Shown here one piece after another: positions 1 through 10,399 of a DNA stretch of 64,000 nucleotides. The position numbers and the translations under genes were made by a program. The notes beneath the pieces were generated by a model. The model did not search any database. It saw only the letters and a list, made by a program, of their open reading frames with translations, and had not been told where the DNA came from. Source of the DNA: Pterobdella sp. o SKG-2022 (lineage: Eukaryota > Annelida > Clitellata > Hirudinida > Piscicolidae); assembly GCA_964035795.1 (NCBI GenBank), contig OZ038324.1, positions 1,469,779 through 1,533,778 of the forward strand, in the 5' to 3' direction. How positions within the stretch are numbered: the stretch's first letter is position 1; each line of letters starts with the position of its first letter.

Positions 1-988
1 TCATATCTATAAAAGATTACATTACATAACATTCAGTTATTTTGCTTTCATAGTTCATAGTACTCAGTGGTCTAGAAACTCCTGGAGTTAATGCTACTAT
101 AATCATACATGTAATTGATTTGGTTACAGAAAAAATATTCACAATGAAACTATTTTATGAAATGTAGATTGAAATCGATGAGTTAATTATGAAGAGCTTT
201 AGAAATTAATCAGAGTCAATCATTCTTCTTTAAACTTCAATTAATACTTTCTTCAAGATGATCAAAGTTTCTTTTTGCTTCCATATTTTACTCCATGTGG
301 GAAAAAAGGTCTTTGGTAACGTTACAGTTGAAAACCGCCGCTTTATTTTTCTTCTGCTATTTTGTGCAAATTTTATAGAAATTGTTGACTTATGGCAAAT
401 TTTTTAATGAATAATGTTGATTTAAATTAAAAATAGTTGTTATCCAAAAGTTTTTAATTCTAAGATAGTTTTTAAAAATTTAACGGGTTCTCTGCTTACT
501 TATTTTTGCCTTAGTTTCCCTATATCCCAATTTTTTCTTTAAATTTAAGTAAATTTAAAGCTCATAAGCTGTTTTCACGCAAAACTTCGCTTTCGAGCAA
601 TTTTTCATTTTCAAAAAGTTGATTGCGGATATCATTACAGCTCTTCTTGGGTGAGTTCACCATGTTTTATTATCATATTTTCTATATTTGAATTGATACA
701 TAAATTCAGTGGTGTCAACTTTTAATGTCTGGGTCTATAATACATTTATTTTGATAATTAAGGTGTAAATACCTGAATCAGAAAATTTTGATCTTTGTAT
801 ATAAACTCATTAAGTGAGTAGTTTATAGTTTTTGATGTCAGTTTTATATATGAAAAGTATAAATTTCAAAATTCAAGTATGCATGTAATCCAAGTATAAA
901 TATATGTCTATTGTTTCAATGTTGCTCAATGCACATTTCTTGTCAATCCTATCCTATTTGGAGTATAAAAATCTAGTTTTTAATTGAA
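1..988. other. AT-rich stretch, nothing recognised
   Basis: No reading frame of note, no known repeat motif and no RNA gene could be seen. The sequence is AT-rich with short homopolymer runs. Confidence 0.5.
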
Positions 989-1180
989 TATAATTTCAGA
1001 ACACTGGTTAGTTTATTAAGATACGGAGCTTTTTCATTATCAACATAACATTTTCAAGTATGAGAAACCGTATTATTGATATCTCTATGGAAACAGATAA
1101 AAGTTAATTCTAAACACCATAATTATTGCAAAAAAACATATTACTAAAATTATAAAGTGACATGAGCTATCATGTAAAGC
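989..1180 (+). repeat. Left inverted terminal repeat of the Penelope-like element
   Basis: The reverse complement matches 3310-3501 over almost its whole length with few mismatches. It contains TTGATAATG (reverse strand) followed closely by AAAAAGCTCCGT, which resembles the ribozyme-like motif described in the findings but without its stem II. Confidence 0.85.
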
Positions 1181-1635
1181 AGAGATAGTAAAAAGTGAAT
1201 ATGTAAGCAACGATAATGAAATAAGTCCTATTATGTAACAACTTTGCTAAATAATAATAAATTCCTAATCTTGCAGTTCATGAATGTTGCAAAGATATAT
1301 CATAAAAGCTATAGAATGAGAAGGACTATCATGTAAATTAGAGGCAACGATTATCAAATAAAGCATATTATGTAACACCATTTCTAAATAATAACTTCCT
1401 TACGTCCTTATGGTCATTTAAAGCAGGGTTTAGAATTTTAATTAAGAAAGTTTCCAATATCCTTCTTATTCTACAATCTTCAAGGGCTCGCATCAAAGTT
1501 CTCCATGAGAATATAAATGTAGGGTTCTTCGATATGTGTTTTTCTGGTTCAGAAGTCCCTTTCACCCCTTCATGGTCCTTATTTTGGAGGTGATCCAGGA
1601 GTATGAAAACGTGATGACATTTTTAGTAAATTTAA

Positions 1636-1808
1636 TGTAATGTAATGCGGTATTCATAAAGCGCTTTTTTTTATAGATCAAAGCGCTTGCTACAAATTTA
1701 ATGTAGCGAAAGCACACTGGGGAACAGGTGCTAATTGTCGGCCCACGCGGAATCGAACCCGGTAACTTTTAGATAATTAGTCTGATGCTCAACCATTGAG
1801 CTATAGGG
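1636..1808 (-). mobile_element. tRNA-derived SINE inserted in the Penelope-like element
   Basis: The reverse strand has an A-box-like TAGCTCAATGGTTGAGCA, an anticodon-loop-like CTAATTA (AAT, isoleucine-like) and a B box GGGTTCGATTCC. A non-tRNA body follows, then a tail of ATTAC/CATTA repeats. The same order is found at 22330-22785. The tRNA part has no proper acceptor stem, so this is a SINE and not a tRNA gene. It separates the reverse transcriptase part from the C-terminal part of the host element. Confidence 0.82.
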
Positions 1809-3309
1809 GGTTGAATGAGTTTAATTTATCAATGCACTTGTGTATGTACAACTCAGTTTTTGGGCAGTAAAGAACTTTGAAGTGTAATCTCCTCTGATTT
1901 TCAAAGTGCCAGCTTGGGATGAAACTCTCTTTGTTCAAAAGCAGAAAAGATAAACCTGTCAAAAAAACCAGTACGTTTATATTTCTTATGTATCTCACTC
2001 CTTTCGAGTTCGAAGTCAGACCCGATCCTGTTAGCTCTATGTAAATCTCCTTTTATAAGATTTCTTTTGTATTGTTTAGGGACCGCCGACGTCCAATGGA
2101 TTGGTAATTTTCTTTCTTTTTGGACCACCTTAAAAGATTGAGAGCCGTCTGGGTATCTAGATATTTGGGTATCAAGGAATTAAGTTAGATTTACTTCAAC
2201 GGTTAATTTTATATTTTTATAGAAAGAGTTTAAAGCATTGAAAAGAATATCGATCTTGTTTTTCTTTCTTCTGACATATGTGTCGTCCACATATCTCACG
2301 TAGAATAGTGGGTTTTGAGGGTCAACTACCTGTTCCTCCATAAGATTTAGGGAGCAGCCGGAAAACACCACCGATAAAAGACCTCCCATGGAAACACCAT
2401 TTATCTGTTTATATAGTTTTCCATTTGCTGAAAAAACATTCTCAGTGGTGGCTTTCAACAGGAGCTCTGTGAATATCTTTCTGCTGCACAGAGGGGGAAG
2501 TTTCCCTAATTCATAAATTTCTATGGTGATGTAGTCAATGGTCTCTCTGATCCGAACATTAGTGAAGAGAAACTCAATATCATACGAGACATCTTACTCG
2601 TCATGTTGGAGTGGGGGTAAACTGTTCAAAAGGGAAGGAAAGGATTGCGTGTTGGAATTAGTAAATTGATTTTCAGTCAGAGTTTTTAGGTAATCAGCAA
2701 GAAATTTTCCAAGATTTTAGAAGCAAGTACCAGTTTGATCAATTATTGGACGTATTTTTAAATTATTTTTATTAATAACTGATAAATTTTCGTATTTGAG
2801 TTTTTACCGTCGCAAAAAAATCTCGCCGGTTTGAGGAAGGTCTGATGATACTGTACTCTAAGTTCTTCAAATTTTTGAGCAAGAAGCTTTGAAAGACGTG
2901 AGGTCTTTCAGGATGGTATCCTCTGTAGGCTCATACTTGCCACTTTCAATTCCTTCATCTATCAACTTTTGTACCACACTTTGATAATCAGCTTTGTCCA
3001 AGATGACAACACTTGAGTCTTTGTCACCCGTGAGAATAGTGATGTTGTGATTCTCTTAGTTCTTTCAGTTTTTTGAAAGTATTATCTTTAGCATGTTCAA
3101 CGTTCATCGACAGAATATTAGCAATCTTTTTGAGGTATTCAGGGAACGCTTCTTTTTCCTCATCAAGAACAAAAGTTTCAGCTTTCTCCATAAGTGACTC
3201 TAATTCCAAAGCCAAGTTTCTTCTGTTGCCTTTGTGCTTGTTGACAAAACTGTGGTTAAGGCTTTTTTTTAAGCCCATTTAAATTTATATCTTCATATAA
3301 AGAAAGGTT

Positions 3310-3501
3310 GCTTTACATGATAGCTCATGTCACTTTATAATTTTAGTAATATATTTTTTTGCAATAATTATGGTGTTTAGAATTAACTTTTATCTGTTGC
3401 CATCGTAATATCAATAATACGGTTTCTCATACTTGAAAATTTTACGTTGATAACGATAAGTTTCGTATCTAAATAAACTAACCAGTCTTCTAAAATTATA
3501 T
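3310..3501 (-). repeat. Right inverted terminal repeat of the Penelope-like element
   Basis: Inverted partner of 989-1180. It begins with GCTTTACATGATAGCTCATG, which is the reverse complement of the end of the left repeat. Confidence 0.85.
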
Positions 3502-3773
3502 TCATTTTACGGTTTGGCTTTTGTAAGAATCATTGAGTTTTTAATTATTTTTCAGTCAGTTATTGAAGCTCTTAGTACTCTAATAGTATAAATATATTAC
3601 TATTTTGTTTTTGATGGACATTTAAGCACATATCAAGGTTGAAGGCCGTAGTGATAGGATTATGATACCGCTTTTATGTCTAAAAAGACATAGCTAACTC
3701 TGACTATTAGTTTTTATTTTTATTTATTTAATTCTTATTATAATTTTTTTATTCACTTTTTTTCAAGTTATTA

Positions 3774-4060
3774 TTATTTTAAATTCATTTTTTTTAATGA
3801 TTTTTTTTGCTTTTCATCTTCTTTTTCCCACTTTTCTTCCCTTAAAATCTCACTTTTCAGAGCGCCCTTTTTGACCGCTTTTCTCCATTTAATTCGATCG
3901 GTGCAGAAGACTTCCCAGTTAGCTATATCAATACCGCATGTTTTAAGGTCACGTTTGCATAAGTCTTTTAAACGGAGAAGGGGTCTGACTATAGCTCTGC
4001 TACCTTCAGCTAACTTGCTATAAAAGGATGACTCTTGACGACAGAAGTATTGAGAAGATA
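3774..4060 (-). mobile_element. RTE-like LINE, C-terminal relic
   Basis: The reverse-strand frame reads LLRLKDLCKRDLKTCGID followed by NWEVFCTDRIKWR. This is the usual C-terminal ending (arginine-rich, KRDLK..GID..WE..A.DR..WR) of a very common animal LINE reverse transcriptase. The remainder of the open frame up to 4193 is not recognisable. Confidence 0.7.
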
Positions 4061-4199
4061 TCGGTAATTCGCATGCGCCTCGAAATTTACAACTTGAACT
4101 GTAGCGCACAATTGTATTTAATAGTTTATTTTTTAAATTAGTGTATTTAAAAAAAATAGTTTTGTTGATGAATTTTTCATAATTTTCAAACAATTAGTA

Positions 4200-5029
4200 A
4201 AATTAATCATTTATTTTGCAAGTATGTTTCAAATTTTAAAACTTGATGCCTTTTGCTTGCTCTTCCTAATACTTTACAAATTCATATTCTGAACAAGTAT
4301 ACATTATCGAATTACTGAATATGTGAAATCTTCATATATTATTTTATATCTTTTTCATTTCTTGTCACAATTTTGTTGGATACATTGATTCACAAAAAAA
4401 ATTACCTCTGAAAGGCCTACGGCTTCACTTCTCATTTTTATTCTCAGACCTTAAAACTTCATTTAAAATTTGATCTTCCTCCACTATTAGCTCATCATTC
4501 GCATGCTTACTAAGCTTTGAACCACATCACACAAACTCGAAAATATCTCAACACTTAAAAATATGGACTTCAAACTTGAATTTTTAGACATCGGTAGATT
4601 ATTCTTCCATTTCTCAAACCCTGTATTTATCAATTTTTATAGTTAGTATAAGTAGACATATTATAAATATGAAAACATTTAAACCTTGTAAATCAACAAA
4701 ATTTTCTTGAAAGGGACCAAGAAAAATGATAAAGAAAGAATTTCATAGTACAAAATTGATATTTTCCAGAATTTTTTTTCAATGACAAGTTTAATTTTTT
4801 CTTTGTTTAAAATAATTTTTTAAACAAATTTTTTTAGATATAAATTAAATAAGTTTTAAATGTTTGGAAAAAAATGGCACGACCAATCAGATTACTGCGG
4901 TTAATTCTTCAAGCTAGCCACTCGCGCTATGAAAGATGTCCTTCGGGAGTATACCATCTTTTATGCGCCTAACAACAGGCTATTGACGCTTTCATTATAC
5001 ATATTTAATAGCTTTATCGGCGAGCCAAT
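4200..5029. other. AT-rich stretch with fragments of repeats
   Basis: No gene seen. GACCAATCAGATTACTGCGG at about 4880 resembles the ACCAATCA motif of the dispersed repeat found at 5030-5330 and elsewhere. The rest is unassigned AT-rich DNA. Confidence 0.4.
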
Positions 5030-5330
5030 AGCATTGAAGAAGAATTTGCACCAATCAGGTAATTTTTAAAAAATTGTGTACTGAAATAATCATTTTTTTT
5101 ACATTCGTACCAAATAAAACTATTTTTTTAGTTGAAAAAAAATATCTATTTCACTCCAAAGAACACTATAGTTAAGAAAATTGATTTGCATACACTTGGA
5201 TCGAATTTTGTAAAATCCGTAAATATCTAAACATTTTGATACATTAATATTTTTATGAAAAAAAAACTAACATTTTTCAACTAACAAAGCCTATGTTTAG
5301 TCCAAACTGCTCACTCCTATTGGCTAAACT
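5030..5330 (+). repeat. Diverged copy of the ACCAATCA repeat element
   Basis: Shares with 22455-22722, 50209-50618 and 50823-51097 the order: CACCAATCA, GTACTGAAATAATCAT, an A-rich block with ATATCTATTTCACTCCAAAG, GATACATTAATAT, then CTAACATTTTTCAACTAACAAAGCC. Its ends are eroded. Confidence 0.65.
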
Positions 5331-5536
5331 TAAAGCAGATAAGCAAATGCAATGACGAAAGGAACATTTTTACGCCTAACATGACCTAACCATTGTAACC
5401 ACCTTTCTTTTAGCAGTGAAAACATGCTCTCTGTTTTTGCCTTCTTTAAAATGTCCTTATTAAAAATGCGATCTTGCCATGAGATGCCCAAAATCCTTCT
5501 TAAGCAACGAAAGTTGAGTGCATTTAGTCGAATCAC
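5330..5536 (-). mobile_element. RTE-like LINE, C-terminal relic
   Basis: The translation contains LRRILGISWQDRIFNKDIL and LQWLGHVRR. These are the paired motifs RILGIxWxDRxxNxE and RWLGHVxR that follow the reverse transcriptase domain in RTE-like LINEs. It is flanked at once by the ACCAATCA repeat. Confidence 0.75.
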
Positions 5537-5752
5537 GGAATTTTAAACCATTTACGCGTTTACGAACAGTTTATGAACAATCATAGAATCAAGAATCTTT
5601 TGATTCATTTATTTTTATTTTTTTTTTATTTAGAAACTTCAAATTCTTTGAAAATAAACCAAATAAAATTATTTAAAACAAATTTTATTAAAAAAAAATT
5701 TTATATTTCTAATTTATTTATCTGCCTAATTTGAAGTCTATTTTTTGAAGTT

Positions 5753-5845
5753 TGACCTTAATTCTTGATTTTGGTTTGAAATTTAGTCGATTTTAATTTA
5801 TTAAAAGCATCAGATTTCATCTTATGTGATAGTCTAAATTTTGGA
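5753..5845 (+). repeat. Left ~90-bp direct repeat flanking a LINE
   Basis: The block beginning ACCTTAATTCTTGATTTTGG is repeated in the same orientation at 7596-7680, with a few substitutions and an 8-nt gap. The LINE body lies between the two copies. Confidence 0.8.
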
Positions 5846-7590
5846 AATCAATTATGAAATGCTTAAAGAAAAAGAGGCAGAATATAAAAACCAAATTGAA
5901 TCTAAAATTAATAATACTGAAAACATCACTTGGGATTCTCTAAAAGATATAATGAAACATTCAGCTATAGAAACAGTAGGCATGAGAAAAAAAAAGAAAG
6001 AATATGAAGTCAACAATGAAATACATCATCTCTCTACTATGCAAAAAGAGATTAGAATAAAAATAAACACCACAAACAATACAATTAATAAAGCAAAATG
6101 GAAAAGTGAAAGAAATAAAATTCTTCTTGAAATAAGAAAACTGCAAAAAAGCTTATGAAAAATGCTTGGAAGAGCAATTACAGCTTAGGGCAAAGTCCAG
6201 AGATGATAAACAAACTTTTCAAGTCATGAAATTCATCTATAGGAAAATTCCAGATAAATTATTTCTCAATGATCAAGAGAATAAACAAATCCTTAGCTGA
6301 AATAAAAGTCAAACAGTTCTACCACAACAAATTTTATAAACTACCTAACAACAACCAAAATCCAATTTTGCAACAATCTCTCAATGACCCAATAAGTTTT
6401 AATGAAGTTAAGTAAACTAAAGAATAATAAAGTTGAAGATGCAGACGAGATCCCATCCGAAAGGTTAAAATATAGTGGAGAAAAACTAATAAAAAATGTA
6501 TCAAAAATATTAAACTTAATAGTAAAAAATAAAATTCAAGAAGATAGTTTTATTGATCGTGGAATATTAGTCACTGTACAAAAAAAAGGTGAACCGAAAA
6601 GACAACTTACAAGCTTAATACCCATCACTCTACTGAATAGTATCCAAAAAGTATTATCGGACATTACTATGAATCGTATACGCAACAAAACGAAATACAT
6701 CGGTTCTTATCAAAGTGGATTCAGAAATGGAAGAAGCACAACAGACATAGTCTGGTCTCATAAATGGGATATAGCTAAAGCTCTGAGGTACAGGGATGAA
6801 GAGTACTATATCCTTAAAAAAATTCTGAACAAAGATGGAATAATGATGATCAGAAAGTTATTTGCAAACATTTGTCTGAAGGTGAGATCGAATGGCAAAA
6901 GCACACAAACCTCTTTCGAAACTAACATAGTAATTTCTCAAGGAAAACGAGCAAAAAAAATAGACTCTTTCTTTGATGACAAAAAAGATATTGATAAGAT
7001 AAAACAACTTGCCTAAACTGCGATGATTAAATTATGGAAAATATACATGAAAGGAAAAAGCCAAAAATAAGCAAAAAAAGTGCGAGTGTACAATTCCTAT
7101 GTTAAACCAGTTCTCACCTACAACTCTTCAGCATGGGCAGTCAACAAAAATATAGAAGCTAAGATTGACGCATTCCACCGCAAACAGCTTAGGGAGTGAT
7201 CGGTATCTTCTATCCCAATAGAATCAGCAACAAAGAACTATACAAAAAAACGAATATCATACCTCTTTCAGTTGAAATTGCTGGTGCAAGATGGAGGATG
7301 TTGGAACATATCCTAAGAAGACCTGATACGCCAGCATTGCAGGCTATGAAGCAGTACTATGTCACATCAAATAAGAAAAAATTCCCAGACAGACCTCTAA
7401 CCCCCCTACCACAGAAATTAAAAGATGTCAAATTTATCCCAAAAATGAAACTCGAAAACTCAAAAGATTTTGAAACCATTTTTCTTCTTGCCCAACAGAA
7501 ATGTTCCTGGAGAAGAATTGTGAAGAGAGTTACCTAAGAGAAACTCAGTTTATACGACTAGAGCAACTCAATGGAGATATTATTATTATT
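5846..7590 (+). mobile_element. RTE-like LINE, 5'-truncated and decayed
   Basis: Broken forward frames at 5841-6158, 6402-7016 and 7196-7537. The middle one has KLKNNKVEDADEIPSE (the start of the reverse transcriptase domain) and SYQSGFRNGRSTTDIV (the QxGFRxGRSTxDxI block). The YADD region has been deleted. The last frame holds the post-polymerase motif ARWRMLEHILRRPDTPALQAM. The element ends in a short (ATT)n tail at 7573-7592, as expected for LINEs with microsatellite 3' ends. Confidence 0.8.
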
Positions 7591-7595
7591 ATTGA

Positions 7596-7680
7596 CCTTA
7601 ATTCTTGATTTTGGTTTGAAATTAAGTCTATTTTAATTTATTAAAAGCATTAGGTTTTATCTTATTCTAAATTTTAAGAT
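7596..7680 (+). repeat. Right direct repeat flanking the LINE
   Basis: Copy of 5753-5845 lying directly after the (ATT)n tail of the LINE. It starts GACCTTAATTCTTGATTTTG. Confidence 0.8.
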
Positions 7681-7863
7681 CGTTTCGAGTAGTTTTGATT
7701 AACTAGGTAAATTTTTGAAATTTCAAAAATTAAGTTATAAACCCCAAATTCCACTTTCTATTTATTGTTTTTAGTTGTTTTTTAGTATATTTTAAAGAAT
7801 TTGATTTTTAATTAATTTAACTATTAACAAACAATATCCTAAAGGGTTTTCAACAATTTTATT

Positions 7864-7899
7864 ACGAAGCTTCACGATTTACTTAGAAATCATCATCAG
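7864..7899 (-). ncRNA. Hammerhead-ribozyme-like motif (Penelope-associated)
   Basis: On the reverse strand: CTGATGA, one spacer T, a hairpin GATTT/AAATC, then GTGAAGCTTCGT. CTGATGA-hairpin-GAAA is the hammerhead core order; here the GAAA has become TGAA, so activity is doubtful. It lies on the 3' side of the Penelope-like relic at 8590-9240. Confidence 0.45.
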
Positions 7900-8589
7900 G
7901 TGACACAGAAAGTGAGTAATTTGTTCAGCTAATTCATCCCACGGTGAGTGGATAGCTTATAATGAAATTGTTTTCGAATGATTATACAATCTACTACTGC
8001 AGGTAATAATGGCTTGATTGAGAAGGCTTTTTGACAGTGAAGCTTTATAAGTTTCATTTAAATAAATTTCAATTTAAAAACGTTAGTTTTTTTTTCATTA
8101 AAACTAACTAAATTAGCCCTATAAAAAAATAGTTCTAAATAATTCACAGCTTTTATATATTGAAAATGATTAACAGAATGCCTAGCTGAAATATAACACT
8201 TACCTCTAAAAGCTGCTGGAGAGGCCTGTGGAGTGAATAGAGATAGGCTTCAGCATTATCTCTTGATATGTGAGCTTGCCTTACAAAAAGCTTTGTGTTA
8301 TTCAGTTAAACTTTAAAAACATCAATTGAGGATTCATACATTTATTTAAAAGAAAAGCTATAATTTTCGATAAATATAGCCTTATAGTAAAACATTAACA
8401 TGAAGTGACTATTGTTTATGGGATTATAAAGTGATGAGGTAAAAGATAATTTAGAGTATTACGTAATAAATATTTAAAAAATATTAACTATAAGTATTAA
8501 CTATAAATTAAGTTCGAAAAAATTCTAATACATTCATAATTATATCTATCATAGATTGTAAAAATAGTAATTTTTAAAAACGATTATCA

Positions 8590-9240
8590 GAGAAGTTAAT
8601 CTCTGTGTCCCCTTTGGATGAGCCCTTCTGCTCTATTATTTGTACCTCTCTGAGTATCGGGTCACATGCATTTGTGTTAACCTGGAGTTGCGGGTCATTG
8701 TAGCCATTACGAACTGAATTGTGTTTTCATATTTCTAAGTTTTCTCTCACCAAGAGATTTCTTTGCAGTAGAAATTTATTTTTTTGTTTTTCTAATTTTA
8801 AAATCTCTGCTGTCTCTCAGCTTATCCTTTCATCGGTGCATTATCGAGCATGTTTGCTGATCCCTGATATTACAGCATCAGTTTTTTTGAACATAAAGTC
8901 TGGCTTGTGCAAATGCATACAGGTCTTTATGCTTACTCTTGTCTGGTCGATGTAAGGTTTGGTTGTATCACACGAGCATGTCACTTTGTAGAATCCTTTT
9001 TGGTCGATTTTCTTATGTTTCAACTTGTTGATTGAGACTAATATACTTCCTAGTTTGGGACCTGAAGAGCTGTTGTTTTGTGTAAATATTTTTTTCAATT
9101 ATTTGTTTGGGGAATTTATGGAATAGAAACACCTGATCTTTGATCATTTCGTTGTTTTTTTCTTTATTAATTTATCTTATCAACTTGTTGATATTTTAAG
9201 ACTATCTTAGATTAACTATATCATATTACTACGTTCTAAA
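8590..9240 (-). mobile_element. Penelope-like element, GIY-YIG endonuclease end
   Basis: Reverse-strand frame with KGFYKVTCSCDTTKPYIDQT, which is a GIY-YIG core (GxYKxxCxC...YIGQT) with the second glycine changed to aspartate. SGISKHAR and, across frame breaks, a tail such as EIQKHNSVRN follow. This is the C-terminal domain of Penelope-like proteins. The reverse transcriptase part is absent. Stops and shifts make it inactive. Upstream (to about 9240) the frame continues weakly. Confidence 0.72.
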
Positions 9241-9699
9241 ACCTCACATCAAAACCAAACGCTAAAAAGAACCTGTGGTGACTCTGACGACACTCAATTA
9301 TAGGGACATTGTTTGTTTGATGCATCAATAGACTTAGAAGAATGAATGTCAAAGTGTGATGATGAAATTGCTGTTGGAATGAAAGCCAACTAAAGGAAAC
9401 TCAACAGTTCAGAAACTGTCTCAAAAGGATAAGTCATTCTTATAATAATATTCTCTAATCTATTATTGCCACTGAAAAAAAACAATGAAAATAACTTAGC
9501 AATTGACAATGGTCTTAAATATATTTTTTTTCAAAAAAATGAAAGTTCGAATAAAAAAGAATCTATTTTTATATTAAACTATCTTTCACGGATATCGAGT
9601 GATCTTGAAACTTTCTGGTCTAAACATCATTATAATAAACTCCGTAAATCATTAATATCATCATCTTTTATCAAAAATAGCGTCTTTATTTTTTGAAAG

Positions 9700-9875
9700 A
9701 AAAAGACTCAAATCATATAACACAAGGAATCTAGCAAGAGTGAAAGCAAATGGGTAACGAAAGATTTGAAGTTGTTACACCAATTCTTTGGAACAATCTC
9801 CCAAATCAGCTCAAATCCATAACCTTCTCAACAGTCCCTGAAAATCCACCTCATAAATAAGTCATATAAACTTAA
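9700..9875 (+). mobile_element. LINE C-terminal fragment
   Basis: The forward frame reads RFEVVTPILWNNLPNQLKSI. This is the xxPxLWNxLPxxLKxI motif at the C-terminus of many CR1/L2/Jockey-type LINE polymerases. Stops surround it. Confidence 0.6.
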
Positions 9876-9879
9876 AACA

Positions 9880-10380
9880 TGATTTTAGAATTTTTAGTTA
9901 TTTTTTCGAACATAAAATGGTTGGATATAAAAAAGCAAGAGTAAAAATAAAGAAGAATGACTGCGGTTATTTGTGGGTTGTAGGATGAGGGGCTGGAGTG
10001 CATGGAGACGGCTTATGAAGTGGATGAATGATTTGAAGGTTGAATATATTATCAACTTTTTAACTATCAATTTCATGCCACTATAATAAAACTCGTTTGT
10101 TTTTTTTCTATACCTTTTCAAGCTGCAGACATCCCTTTTTACGTAATTCGTTTGCTTGTGCGATAAATGGGTTTGGGCTCGAAATGAACCACGACAGCCT
10201 TCCAAAACATTTTTTTATAAGATTTCAGCCGCAATTACTTCTACATTTATGTTTCATTAGTCTTATTTTTGGTAAACGGACAGAAAAATTTCTTTTCTCT
10301 GGGATTTTCAGCTTAACAGGGAAGTTTTTTTTTCTACACCGCACATTTATTTTTATTTAAATTTTAAATAATTCGTAGAT
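9880..10380. other. No gene recognised
   Basis: Two overlapping open frames on opposite strands, without recognisable motifs and with AT-rich codon use. I see no supported feature. Confidence 0.4.
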
Positions 10381-10399
10381 TTAATGTTAGATTCCCTCA

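Larger units (their letters stand above)
989..3501 (-). mobile_element. Penelope-like retroelement with inverted terminal repeats, decayed
   Basis: Reverse-strand frames read, in order: an N-terminal region (3278-3024); a middle region with frame breaks (3020-2460); the reverse transcriptase core (2458-2180) with NGVSMGG and the catalytic YVDD; a segment ending LPIHWTS...KRN, typical of this class (2128-1801); and the C-terminal end (1565-1368). The order and motifs fit Penelope-like elements, whose protein joins a reverse transcriptase to a GIY-YIG endonuclease. The frame is broken by stops and shifts and by a SINE at about 1636-1808, so it is inactive. About 192 bp at 989-1180 recur, reverse-complemented, at 3310-3501, and so bound the element. 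Penelope elements are known to carry terminal repeats in either orientation. Confidence 0.82.

Noticed and set aside
1741..1805. tRNA-like sequence with A and B boxes (also at 22334-22405 and 59565)
   Set aside because: No closing acceptor stem, a shared non-tRNA body and CATTA-type tail, and repeated occurrence in other elements. These are SINEs, not tRNA genes.
10097..10360. 87-codon hydrophobic frame
   Set aside because: AT-rich, no motif, overlapped by an equally long frame on the other strand.
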